Source: Lachnospiraceae bacterium UBA938 (lineage in GTDB: Bacteria; Bacillota; Clostridia; Lachnospirales; Lachnospiraceae). Taken from it: 57,760 bases of DNA. The position numbers were made by a program, and so were the translations under genes. Position 1 is the first letter of the stretch; each line of letters starts with the position of its first letter. The stretch spans positions 181 through 57,940 of the forward strand of contig DBDG01000025.1 of NCBI GenBank assembly GCA_002293475.1, in the 5' to 3' direction. Below, one piece after another: positions 26,468 to 35,329 of this stretch. A model generated the notes under the pieces. The model was not told the DNA's origin. It saw nothing but the letters and a program-made list of their open reading frames with translations, and did no database searches.

Positions 26468-29400
26468 ATGAGAAACCTGATTATTCCCTTTACATTGAAA
26501 GCATATCTGACCAATAACGAATATGCCGATACCTATAAGCCGCCACGCTGGTCGCCTGATTACACCAAGATTTACAGCTCGGCGCTAGGCGCCAGCATTA
26601 GCCCGGCAGCTTTCGCGGAGTATAGCTATTGCCTGAAAGCAGGCGTACATCTGCATTTTATTCTGCCCGATGCCTTTACACACGGAAAGGTCAAAGACAA
26701 TGAATACCATTTTCCGGCAGTACCGAACCGGTATGTAGTGACAAGGCTGTACCGGCATAAGGATAAGATAAAGGTCAAATGTATCATGATTGAGAGCGAT
26801 TTTCTGACGAACAGGCTCGGCACCGGAGAAAAAGCGGAGGATTTTACCGTCATCCCTTATCTGGACGGAACAAGCCGCCCGTTCCGTTTCATGGGGCGCA
26901 GTTATGAAGCGGGTGCCGCGGGATTATCTTTACCTGCCGGTGATTATCTGCCGGAGCTTACGGCACTCGGCGGCGGCGATCCGATGTTTGCAGCCTATTA
27001 TCCGACGTGCCGGAGCGTGTTCGGCTGGTATGATGATCTAAAAGATGTCCCGGTACCGAGCAATTTGACTTATTTTGTCGCCGGTTACTTTTCTGAGCGG
27101 ACAAACGATCCGTTTTCTAAAGTCAAGTGCCACGAAGATTTTATAACCGTCTTGGCAGAATACGGTTTCACGGCCGCGGAAGGAGCGGATGTGTGTGACA
27201 GCTGTATTTTGTTTGGACAGGCACTGAATATCCACTGGGAGGGTCCCGGGCATCATTATGGCGATATGGATCCGCCGGCGGGAGTTGTGGAGGTTTCCTT
27301 TGGCAGCACGTCAGCGGAAGCGATGGCGGCGGTACTGGGGCAGCAATATTTAAAGAACGCGGTACTTTCGCCCAATCTGGAGTATCAGCTCACCCAGCTG
27401 CAATACGACCTGCTTAAACAAAGGACGCAGGCAGATGGCAACTTTAAGATTGACGATGAGATATTTTGCCGTACCTTCCGTAATTTTGCTCCGCTTGAGG
27501 AATATGACGAGCTACAGCTGAACGATCAAAATAGTGCGGCGGCGGGCGACTTTTCCGGCTATCGCGAACTGCGCCAGCGGCAGCGGGAAGCAGGGCGGCT
27601 TAACCGGGAGCTTTATTTTGCCCGGGAAAAGCTATACCGGGCTTGGGAGACTTACATTAACCGTAATGAGGCGCATGATCCCGCCGTGAAAATCGCTTTG
27701 GCAGAAACAGAAAAGCTGCTTGCCCAGATATCTTCTCCGGATGGGCCGTTTGCTCGGGTAACGGACATCAATGCGGAAATCGACCGCCGCCGTAAGGAGG
27801 TCACCGCGAAGCTCCCGGCGGGATATGAGCTGAAAGTGCAGACGGCGGAATCCTTTGTAATACCTAAAGAACCGGTTCTGATGCTGAGCGGCGACGGGAT
27901 TTTCCGGTCCGGTCTGTTCGGTGAGGACACAAAAGACGGCTTGCTGTACTGTCAAGTGTCACCGCAGACGTCTGTGGAAGTTCCTTGGAAGATGATGGCA
28001 TCAAGGTGTGAAGGCTTACCGTCCGATGCCTTTATGACGGATTATTTGCCGCTTTTGTACCAGGCAGTTCTGAATAGCCCGCAGTTAATGGAATTGTTTA
28101 ACCTGAAATATAATATTGACGGGAAGATTTCGCCGATCGCGGTCAATGCTACGCCGCTGGAACTGGCGCAGCTTTTTATGGATTGGCAGATTGATTACTA
28201 TTATACTGCCGATACCGCGACTTTGGACGGATGGACATTTGACTACGGGGAAACCGGGTATTCTTTTAAGGGCGTCCAGGACGGCCGGCTGATATCGGTA
28301 AGCGGACGGGTTCCGCTTGCTCCGCATGCGCTTTACAACCTGACGGCACAGCTTAACGCTTATGATAAGGAATTCCCTGGTGTTTACGATAAGGTGCGTA
28401 ACCTGCCGTTTATTTCCCAGGAACTGAGCGGATTTACCGGCGAACTTACCGGGCTCCGACAGGTTTTTCAGCTCCCGGTCTCCTATGACACCAAGGCTAT
28501 CTCCGGGCAAGTGGCTGAGTACGTGGCGGATGAGCGGCTTTCAGTCAGCGGCGCGGCACTGTATCCTCTGCGCGGCGGATATATTGCGCTCTCTCGGCTG
28601 AATCTGGTCGGAACCTTCGGGCAGAAGCAAGTAATTGCTGAAAATGGTATATATAATAAGGCTAAGGCATATTTTCCGTATTATATGCCGGTTTCGGCGG
28701 ATCGGGCACGGGGGATGTTTCCCCTGGCATTTTCCTCGCCGGCACGGGTTACAGCAGAATTTGTGTGTCAAAAAGACGGGGTATCGGTTTCCACCTGCGA
28801 CCCGGAAAGTTCACCGGTCTGTGCAGTAATATTGCCGGAAATCCTTAATGGCCGCCTGATTCTGTACAATGAAAACGGGGATTATGCCGGTATGCTAAAG
28901 ACTGTATACCGAGGCGGAAAACGGAAAACGTTGTATATAAAGGCTTCGGGTACGCCGGTGCTAAATCCGGTACTGGACGGTTTTATAGACGGCATCGCGC
29001 AAAATCCCGACGCGCTTCCTGAATTAATCGACTTGATCCAAGATACGCTTGATAAGAGTGTCCGTACCTGTGAGAGTGCCTTTATCTGGGGCGTCCCCTT
29101 GGTCTTGGCGCGGCTGCGGCTGCGGCTGGAGTTTTACGGAGACGCGGAGTATTCAAAAAGATGGGACGACTTTGGGAGGTATGATGACAGAGGGGCAAAA
29201 GCATTGAAAATCCCGCTGAAATTTGGAAATCTCGGGCGGGTGACGGACGGGGCGGCCGGTGTCTTTGAGGACGGTGACTTTTCCTGCTTTTATGCCCTCT
29301 GGGGCGCGGCGGGAGACCGATATGCCAATTATGTCACGACACAGTGTCCGTCCGTGTGCGCTAACGACGGCGACAGATTTTTTACGGCGCTCTTGGTGCC

Positions 29401-29701
29401 GAACAGTGACATGAACATTGAAACAGGACTTCTTCCGGCTGTGAAAATACGCATTAATGCGGCGCACACCGCGCTGGCGGAAAAGATCGTGCCGACGGCA
29501 GAGATTAACCCGGTGGTCGTGACCCCTCATCAGATAAGGCTCCCGGTGGCGGCACAAGAGTTTCGGTGGCGGTATAAACAGGAGCGTGATGGTAACGGGA
29601 TCGACGAGGCGGAGGAAGATGTGCTTCCGTTAACGGCTGTGATGGCGGAAACCGCCGTTATGGATGGATTTTTAGTAAAGAAGGCGCTTAAGACAACCTG
29701 A
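26468..29701 (+). CDS. uncharacterised 1077-residue protein, largest of the orphan operon
   Basis: No named domain is recognised. Near the N-terminus it has AGVHLHFILPDAFTHGK followed by FPAVPNRYVVTRLYR, and later NIHWEGPGHHYGDMDPP with VEVSFGSTSAEAMAAVL. I recall very similar motifs (GVHLHW-x-LPDAL...FP-x-VPNRW) in large hypothetical proteins of other bacteria that accompany the 280- and 393-residue families, but this is unverified. A charged helical stretch, possibly a coiled coil, lies at about residues 360-450, and the flanks look beta-rich. It has no signal peptide. ATG at 26468 (AAAAGG upstream) is preferred to 26441. It is likely the central structural component. Confidence 0.8.
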   Translation: MRNLIIPFTLKAYLTNNEYADTYKPPRWSPDYTKIYSSALGASISPAAFAEYSYCLKAGVHLHFILPDAFTHGKVKDNEYHFPAVPNRYVVTRLYRHKDKIKVKCIMIESDFLTNRLGTGEKAEDFTVIPYLDGTSRPFRFMGRSYEAGAAGLSLPAGDYLPELTALGGGDPMFAAYYPTCRSVFGWYDDLKDVPVPSNLTYFVAGYFSERTNDPFSKVKCHEDFITVLAEYGFTAAEGADVCDSCILFGQALNIHWEGPGHHYGDMDPPAGVVEVSFGSTSAEAMAAVLGQQYLKNAVLSPNLEYQLTQLQYDLLKQRTQADGNFKIDDEIFCRTFRNFAPLEEYDELQLNDQNSAAAGDFSGYRELRQRQREAGRLNRELYFAREKLYRAWETYINRNEAHDPAVKIALAETEKLLAQISSPDGPFARVTDINAEIDRRRKEVTAKLPAGYELKVQTAESFVIPKEPVLMLSGDGIFRSGLFGEDTKDGLLYCQVSPQTSVEVPWKMMASRCEGLPSDAFMTDYLPLLYQAVLNSPQLMELFNLKYNIDGKISPIAVNATPLELAQLFMDWQIDYYYTADTATLDGWTFDYGETGYSFKGVQDGRLISVSGRVPLAPHALYNLTAQLNAYDKEFPGVYDKVRNLPFISQELSGFTGELTGLRQVFQLPVSYDTKAISGQVAEYVADERLSVSGAALYPLRGGYIALSRLNLVGTFGQKQVIAENGIYNKAKAYFPYYMPVSADRARGMFPLAFSSPARVTAEFVCQKDGVSVSTCDPESSPVCAVILPEILNGRLILYNENGDYAGMLKTVYRGGKRKTLYIKASGTPVLNPVLDGFIDGIAQNPDALPELIDLIQDTLDKSVRTCESAFIWGVPLVLARLRLRLEFYGDAEYSKRWDDFGRYDDRGAKALKIPLKFGNLGRVTDGAAGVFEDGDFSCFYALWGAAGDRYANYVTTQCPSVCANDGDRFFTALLVPNSDMNIETGLLPAVKIRINAAHTALAEKIVPTAEINPVVVTPHQIRLPVAAQEFRWRYKQERDGNGIDEAEEDVLPLTAVMAETAVMDGFLVKKALKTT

Positions 29702-29714
29702 CATATTTGAGCAA

Positions 29715-29737
29715 TTCCGCAGGAGAAACCTGCGGAA
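29715..29737. repeat. intra-operon hairpin, copy 2
   Basis: The arms TTCCGCAGG (29715-29723) and CCTGCGGAA (29729-29737) are the same as at 25524, with loop AGAAA. The bases just upstream (ATTT, AGCA) are also shared. It again lies immediately before the ribosome site of the following gene. Confidence 0.85.
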
Positions 29738-29752
29738 TGCATGAGGATAAAC

Positions 29753-31378
29753 ATGGGAAATAAGATTTATGTGGAAATCAACCGGGGAAATCAGCCGATC
29801 TGGCTCTCGCCGACGGTCGGCGGCGGAGTAATCAAGATTAAGCAGAATATCTCAATTACTATCGGGAAAAAAGTGACGGGAGAATCTGAAGCCGTCACAG
29901 AGAACGGACCGGGTGAATTGTCCACGGTGATATTAAGGGATTTTAATCTTGTTGTATCCGAGAGCGATTTTCGGAATGCGGAGTATAATCCGCCTGACGA
30001 ACACTGGAACCCGGTGTGGAAGGACGGCAAGGACTTAGCTTTTACCTATGGGGACGGGGAACCTTTTGCAGACGGCACGGATCAGTATCAGTTTGAATGG
30101 TATAATTTTTACACGCTGATAACGCCGCGGCAGGAAAAGAAAGCGGAGCTGCCGGTGGAAGTTTATGATATCTCCGGTGTCGAGGTCGGGTATCAGGGAA
30201 CTTGCATGGTCCGGTTTGCCCTTCCTGCCTACATCAGTTCGCTTGAGCCGGATATAAGTAAAAAGCCGGACATCGTAAAGACTGATGCGGAAAACAATAT
30301 TTACACCATCAGTCAAGGAAGTTTACTTACTGTAAAATGGACGGGTGCCGCCGATTATACCGATGGGGTTGTATTACGAAAAAATGGTATTATGGTCGGA
30401 GGATCCTATAAAATCAACGGTTCTTTTCTCCATGGGGAGGTGGTTGGCGACGTGGCTTATGAGCTTACCGTGACCAACAATTACGAGTTTTCACACATCC
30501 GCACGTTGATAGTCCAGAAGACAGGCTGGCACAAGATAGGCGGGGAAAAGGGCATCTTTCAAGAGGATGTTTATGCGTGCCTTAACTATAATCCGCGGAT
30601 TTTCCGAGACGGCGACAATTATTATGCTTATTGGCACCCCACGCTTTATAAAAAGGGAACAGACGGGGAGTGGCGTGCCGCTGCCCGGAATGAACTTTAT
30701 AAAGATTACGATTATTCCTGCTTTGCTTCATACTTATCCGGCGGAACGCTTTATGTCGCAGGAAATATCAAAGGTTCAGGGTACTATTCATTTTGCGGCT
30801 ATGAGCTGTCTGCCCAAACCTGGAAAAACATTGACGGGTGTGTAAATCTGCCTAAATACAGTGAAACCGTGCCGATGTGCTGCGGATTTGCCGTGTCATT
30901 ATCCGAGGCATATTTTTATTGTCGCAGCGGGGAACGTCTTTACATGAACCGGTATGAAAGCGGGTTAGGCTGGGGCGGCGGGCAGTTTTTCTTTGATGTG
31001 CCGGCCGGCATGAAGCTGATTGACGGCACAATGGGATTTTATATAAACCAGTTTTACGTGGCCATGCTGTGCCAGGAAAAAAACGGAGGAGGTGATAAGT
31101 GGAATAATTATATCTATTTATATGATTGTATAGAAGAATCCCAAAAGTATATCATGAAGAAACAGGTGGCGAGTGCAAACAGCACAGTAACGCTACTGGA
31201 AACCAGTAACTATTTATGTCTTGTTACAGAAAATGAACTTATTAAATATGCGGAAAAAACCGTTGACAATAATTTTTTTCCGCCGGTAAACGCAGACTGC
31301 CGGGCATGGCTCGGCTGTGACGGAGAAAGGATATTCGGGATTTTTCCGGATAAAAACTTTTGGCAGTATCAAGACTGA
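29753..31378 (+). CDS. uncharacterised 541-residue protein, possible beta-propeller
   Basis: The family is not recognised. The first 230 residues look like beta-sandwich modules (for example VEVYDISGVEVGYQG). The remaining part has repeated blade-like units: a Tyr/Trp-rich strand, a short loop and a Gly turn, as in FRDGDNYYAYWHPTLY, LSGGTLYVAGNIKGSG and GERLYMNRYESG. These suggest a Kelch-like or other beta-propeller. It is unusually rich in Tyr and Cys. No signal peptide is present. ATG at 29753 with GAGG upstream is preferred over 29741. It follows the second hairpin copy and precedes the Hint-domain gene by 15 bases. Confidence 0.75.
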   Translation: MGNKIYVEINRGNQPIWLSPTVGGGVIKIKQNISITIGKKVTGESEAVTENGPGELSTVILRDFNLVVSESDFRNAEYNPPDEHWNPVWKDGKDLAFTYGDGEPFADGTDQYQFEWYNFYTLITPRQEKKAELPVEVYDISGVEVGYQGTCMVRFALPAYISSLEPDISKKPDIVKTDAENNIYTISQGSLLTVKWTGAADYTDGVVLRKNGIMVGGSYKINGSFLHGEVVGDVAYELTVTNNYEFSHIRTLIVQKTGWHKIGGEKGIFQEDVYACLNYNPRIFRDGDNYYAYWHPTLYKKGTDGEWRAAARNELYKDYDYSCFASYLSGGTLYVAGNIKGSGYYSFCGYELSAQTWKNIDGCVNLPKYSETVPMCCGFAVSLSEAYFYCRSGERLYMNRYESGLGWGGGQFFFDVPAGMKLIDGTMGFYINQFYVAMLCQEKNGGGDKWNNYIYLYDCIEESQKYIMKKQVASANSTVTLLETSNYLCLVTENELIKYAEKTVDNNFFPPVNADCRAWLGCDGERIFGIFPDKNFWQYQD

Positions 31379-31393
31379 CTTATGGAGGAGCAC

Positions 31394-33949
31394 ATGGAAC
31401 AAAATATATTAAATACTATTATAAACCGGAATACTATAAAAACAATTTCAAAAACAGAGCTTGCCAATATTACGGCCAATAATAATTCTTTAGAAATAAT
31501 CGAACCTTGCTGCATCGAAGAATCAGGATCATATCAATTGAATAAGTTGACATTCAGGGATAACGGAGTGTTGATATTTAACCGGGATTTTCATCTGGAA
31601 GCAGAGGAAGTATGTAACGATAAAAGTAAATTAGCGCAATTTGAATGTGAATTCCTTATCGCGGGCAAGGATGGGGCAGACGCGAAAGAAGGCGAGGACG
31701 CTGACGATGCACAGGACGCAGGAACGGTAGAACTGCTGCTTAATAACGTCAAAAACAAAATCCGCATCAATACCGTAAGCGGCAACGGCGGAAAAGGCTA
31801 TGACAGCGTCAGGGGTCAGGACGGCGGTAACGGCGGGGACGGTTATCAAGGCGGCGACGGCGGCAGCGGCGGCGATGCAACTAAAGCAACAAACGGCGGT
31901 GATGGCGGTTTGGCGCCAACCGTTACAGTAGTATATGGACATATCGACAAAAAGGCAGCAATCTATGTGAACGGTGATAAAATTGTCAATAAGGGCGAAT
32001 ACATAAAAGAGCTTCCCGGCGGTAAGGGCGGCGATGCCGGCCAAGCGGCAGAAGGCGGGAAAGGCGGAAACGGCGGCAAGGGCCAAAACAGCTCGCTTGA
32101 CGGACAGCCCGGAAAAGCCGGAGCCAAGGCCGACAGCGGCAGCGTGGGTAAGGACGGAGACAAAGGTAAGGTAAGTGTTACTAGGATGTCGCTGGAAAAA
32201 AGGATTGCGGACTTGAACGGACTGTATATTTTTGATTTGTCCGACGATGAGGAAAGAGCCTATTGCATAAGGCAGCTCGGCGGCATGGAAGAGCTAAATA
32301 AAAGGCCGCTGCTTCTTGAAGCGATCGAGAAAAAAAGCCTGTCCAATGCAACCGATGAAAAAAAGCCGCTATCCATACAATTTGTCGAAAACCATTTTAC
32401 AAAGGTCCATACAGGGGAAGATAGCGGGATTGATTATTATTGCATGGATAAGACTTTTAACTTTAATTTATATGATAACATCACTCCGATCAGTAGCAAT
32501 AGCCCGGCACTAAAATGGGAAAGTATAGCAGTAACGGGCAGCATTGATAATGTAAACGGAGAAATACCTTTGAATCTCGGGGGCATTAGTTATGAAGACA
32601 TAAACAGTAACGGCAAGACGGAAATCTTTTCTTCAAATCCCTACCCGGAGAGTGATTTTGCAGGAACTTTGGCGACTTCGATGAAGATCAAGGGCTATAC
32701 TGCGAACGGCGAGTTTTTCTATGCCGAATATGCTCAAAAGGAGAAAATAGGCAGTGCGAAAAAATATACCGTGACGGATATAACGGTAAGCGACCCGCAC
32801 TGGAATAATAAGCATGACAGCTATATTGTCATGCTGTACGCACGGACGAATGAGAGTCCTTCGTATTCCGATCCGGATTATGTAGGCAATGATTATTTAA
32901 ACAATTACCTAAAGACCGCGAAAATAGCGACGCTTATGCCGGTTTCAGGGACGGTTACATTTGCCGATGGTTATGAGCTAGTAGGGCTTACACCGCCTGA
33001 TCCGATATTCAAGTTTACCCGTCCTTATATCAATTATGACAATAAGGCTGCTGATTCAGCAGCAACCAGTCCTGACATCACATATCAAAACGATTTGGAC
33101 AATGACAGCCTATACAGCCTCATCAATAACGAGACAAACTTCAAAAAAATATCCGGTATTACCCATCCGAAAGTGGAGTTTAATTTTCTGCTGGACAGGA
33201 AGGACAAGACTAGCAAACTGGATTGGCACGATGATATCGCCGGTGCTGCTGATAACAAATTTAGAAACGTTTTGCTGCGGGCAGGGTTCAAGTACCGACT
33301 TCATAAAAAAGGCGATCCGGCGGATGTTTATGACGATGTTCCGATCAATATTGTCGGCATCACCAAAGAAAATCTGAAAAACATCAAACGTGAGTATTAT
33401 AAGTTTGAGAACGGGAGCAATACGATCTATATTCCGCCGATCTATATTTATTGGGGGTGCTTTGGCAAGGATGTCCGCATCAAAACCGCCAGCGGGATTG
33501 AAAAGACAGCCGCGGCAATCAAAATCGGCGATCAGCTTCTGGCATACGGCGGCGCAACCGTAACGGTAGCGGATATCATCACCGGACGCGATGCCAGTAT
33601 CTGCCGCCTGAAAATAAGCGGCGGTTATGAGACCTTGCTGTCAGGAGCCCATCGCCTGCTTGATGAAAACGGCCAGAGTGTTACGGTAAGAGAGCTTAAA
33701 AAGGGCGATAAGGTCCTGACCGAGAGCGGCCAGGCGGCCGCGGTTGAATCTGTTGAGGAGGAGGAATATAACGATGCTGTTTATAATTTCTCCTTTGAGA
33801 ACCAGACCGAAAGCGTTTATATCATAGCCGACGGGCTTTGTGCCGGAGATTTCACGGCTCAGAACGAAGCCGCCGCAAGTCCGGCCCAAACGGCAGAAGA
33901 AGCCGAGCTGGCTAGGAAACGCATGGAGGAGCTGCGTAGTCTGGGGTGA
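31394..33949 (+). CDS. glycine-rich protein with C-terminal Hint (Hedgehog/intein) domain
   Basis: The 851 residues have three parts. The N-terminal part (1-260) contains two low-complexity stretches of GG-x-GG-x type (about residues 129-174 and 208-257), such as GGNGGDGYQGGDGGSGGD, separated by about 30 ordinary residues. The middle is a beta-rich unknown region. Residues 689-824 form a Hint domain beginning GCFGKDVRIKTASG, with IKIGDQLLAYG, LSGAHRLLDENG (block B His) and ending ADGLCAGDFTAQN. In Hint domains the first Cys attacks the preceding peptide bond. The last Asn is followed by Glu, not Cys/Ser/Thr, so splicing is unlikely and N-terminal cleavage is more plausible. The last 27 residues are Ala/Glu-rich and helical. 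The start is ATG at 31394 after GGAGG. Confidence 0.82.
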   Translation: MEQNILNTIINRNTIKTISKTELANITANNNSLEIIEPCCIEESGSYQLNKLTFRDNGVLIFNRDFHLEAEEVCNDKSKLAQFECEFLIAGKDGADAKEGEDADDAQDAGTVELLLNNVKNKIRINTVSGNGGKGYDSVRGQDGGNGGDGYQGGDGGSGGDATKATNGGDGGLAPTVTVVYGHIDKKAAIYVNGDKIVNKGEYIKELPGGKGGDAGQAAEGGKGGNGGKGQNSSLDGQPGKAGAKADSGSVGKDGDKGKVSVTRMSLEKRIADLNGLYIFDLSDDEERAYCIRQLGGMEELNKRPLLLEAIEKKSLSNATDEKKPLSIQFVENHFTKVHTGEDSGIDYYCMDKTFNFNLYDNITPISSNSPALKWESIAVTGSIDNVNGEIPLNLGGISYEDINSNGKTEIFSSNPYPESDFAGTLATSMKIKGYTANGEFFYAEYAQKEKIGSAKKYTVTDITVSDPHWNNKHDSYIVMLYARTNESPSYSDPDYVGNDYLNNYLKTAKIATLMPVSGTVTFADGYELVGLTPPDPIFKFTRPYINYDNKAADSAATSPDITYQNDLDNDSLYSLINNETNFKKISGITHPKVEFNFLLDRKDKTSKLDWHDDIAGAADNKFRNVLLRAGFKYRLHKKGDPADVYDDVPINIVGITKENLKNIKREYYKFENGSNTIYIPPIYIYWGCFGKDVRIKTASGIEKTAAAIKIGDQLLAYGGATVTVADIITGRDASICRLKISGGYETLLSGAHRLLDENGQSVTVRELKKGDKVLTESGQAAAVESVEEEEYNDAVYNFSFENQTESVYIIADGLCAGDFTAQNEAAASPAQTAEEAELARKRMEELRSLG

Positions 33950-34090
33950 GGAGGATTTACTATTAGTTTTTTCGGATAGCACCTTGGTTGCTGCGCTTTC
34001 AACATATAAATAGTTGTAATTGTACTCTGCAGCAGATATAATAATATATCAGAGAATTACGATAATGTAAAAGTGCCAGAGGAGGATTAT
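33950..34090 (+). promoter_or_regulatory. promoter region of the pseC operon
   Basis: TTGTAA (34014-34019) and TATAAT (34037-34042) with a 17-base spacer lie 49 bases before the pseC start. This gives the pse genes to the right their own promoter. No clear terminator is seen after the Hint-domain gene. Confidence 0.6.
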
Positions 34091-35287
34091 ATGGAAAAAC
34101 CGGCTATTTGCGGGGGGACGCCTGTGCGTGAATCAAAAATATATTATGGGCACCAGTATGTCGATGAGGCGGATATTGAGGCGGTGGTAAGGGTTCTGCG
34201 AAGCGATTACCTGACCTGTGGCCCGCGGATCGCGCAGCTGGAGGAAAAACTCTGTAAGATTACCGGTGCGCAATATGCGGTAGTATGTTCCAACGGTACG
34301 GCGGCTCTCCATATAGCCTGTCTGGCGGCCGGTGTCGGCGAAGGGGACGAGGTCATTACCAGTCCGCTCACCTTTGCCGCATCGGCTAATTGTGCTTTGT
34401 ATTGCGGGGCAAAACCGGTATTTGCCGATGTTGACAAAGAAACCTACAATATTGATCCGGCGGCGGTGGCGGCCTGCGTAACGCCGCACACGAAGGCCGT
34501 GGTAGCGGTGGATTTTGGCGGGCAGTCGGCGGAACTGGATGGATTGCAGGATATCTGCCGGGAACAGGGTCTGGTACTGATAGAAGACGGAGCCCATGTG
34601 ATTGGAACCAGATATAAAGGTAAGTATAACGGCTCGATTGCCGATATGACGACATTTAGCTTTCATCCGGTCAAGACCGTTACCAGCGGTGAAGGCGGCG
34701 CGGTACTGACTAACAGTGAAGAATACTATAAAAAGCTGATCCTTTTACGCGAACATGGGATTACCAGAGAGGCTGGTTTGATGCAGAATCCGCCGCATGG
34801 GAACTGGTATTATGAGCAGATCATGCTGGGCATGAATTATCGGATGACCGACATTCAGGCGGCCCTGCTGGACAGCCAGCTGGACAAGCTGCCGTTGTTC
34901 AGGATGCGGAGAAAGGCGATTACAGCCAGATATGACCAAGCTTTTTCGGGGCTTAAGGGGATCCGGCTGCAGAAAGAGGTATCCGACTCGGATACCACTA
35001 GGCATCTTTATATTATCCGGATTCTGGAAGAGGAGCTGACGATTGGCCGGAAGGAGTTTTTTGAGGCGCTGGCAGCGGAAAACATCTATGGCAATGTTCA
35101 TTATATACCGGTGTATTACCATCCCTATTATGAAAGGCTCGGTTACCGTAAAGGGCTCTGTCCGGTGGCCGAGGAGATTTATGAAGGCATTATCTCGATA
35201 CCGCTGTACTATGGGATGACAGATCAGGATGTCGATGATGTCATCCGTGGGGTGACTAAGATTGCCAGATATTATGCCGGGAAATAG
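34091..35287 (+). CDS. pseC: UDP-4-amino-4,6-dideoxy-N-acetyl-L-altrosamine transaminase
   Basis: This PLP-dependent DegT/DnrJ/EryC1 aminotransferase adds the 4-amino group to the PseB product. Of 398 residues, the N-terminus GGTPVRESKIYYGHQYVDE, VVCSNGTAALHIA, SPLTFAASANCALY and IEDGAHVIGT are as expected. The Lys that forms the Schiff base lies in SFHPVKTVTSGEGGA, a hallmark of PseC. ATG at 34091 has AGAGGAGG upstream; a GTG at 34073 is rejected. It is the first gene right of the inserted block and has its own promoter. Confidence 0.92.
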   Translation: MEKPAICGGTPVRESKIYYGHQYVDEADIEAVVRVLRSDYLTCGPRIAQLEEKLCKITGAQYAVVCSNGTAALHIACLAAGVGEGDEVITSPLTFAASANCALYCGAKPVFADVDKETYNIDPAAVAACVTPHTKAVVAVDFGGQSAELDGLQDICREQGLVLIEDGAHVIGTRYKGKYNGSIADMTTFSFHPVKTVTSGEGGAVLTNSEEYYKKLILLREHGITREAGLMQNPPHGNWYYEQIMLGMNYRMTDIQAALLDSQLDKLPLFRMRRKAITARYDQAFSGLKGIRLQKEVSDSDTTRHLYIIRILEEELTIGRKEFFEALAAENIYGNVHYIPVYYHPYYERLGYRKGLCPVAEEIYEGIISIPLYYGMTDQDVDDVIRGVTKIARYYAGK

Positions 35288-35329
35288 CCCCGTTATTCAG
35301 ATGTTATAGAGATATGAAGGATGCTTATT

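Noticed and set aside
20527..33949. Phage tail, contractile injection system or gas vesicle cluster
   Set aside because: No sheath, tube, baseplate spike, AAA+ ATPase, terminase or gas vesicle protein is seen among the eight genes.
33458..33949. A true splicing intein in the glycine-rich protein
   Set aside because: The Hint domain is almost at the C-terminus, only 27 residues follow, and the residue after the final Asn is Glu, which cannot complete splicing.
18455..34036. Transposon or integrative element boundaries around the inserted block
   Set aside because: No transposase, integrase, tRNA gene or matching terminal repeats could be found by reading both flanks.
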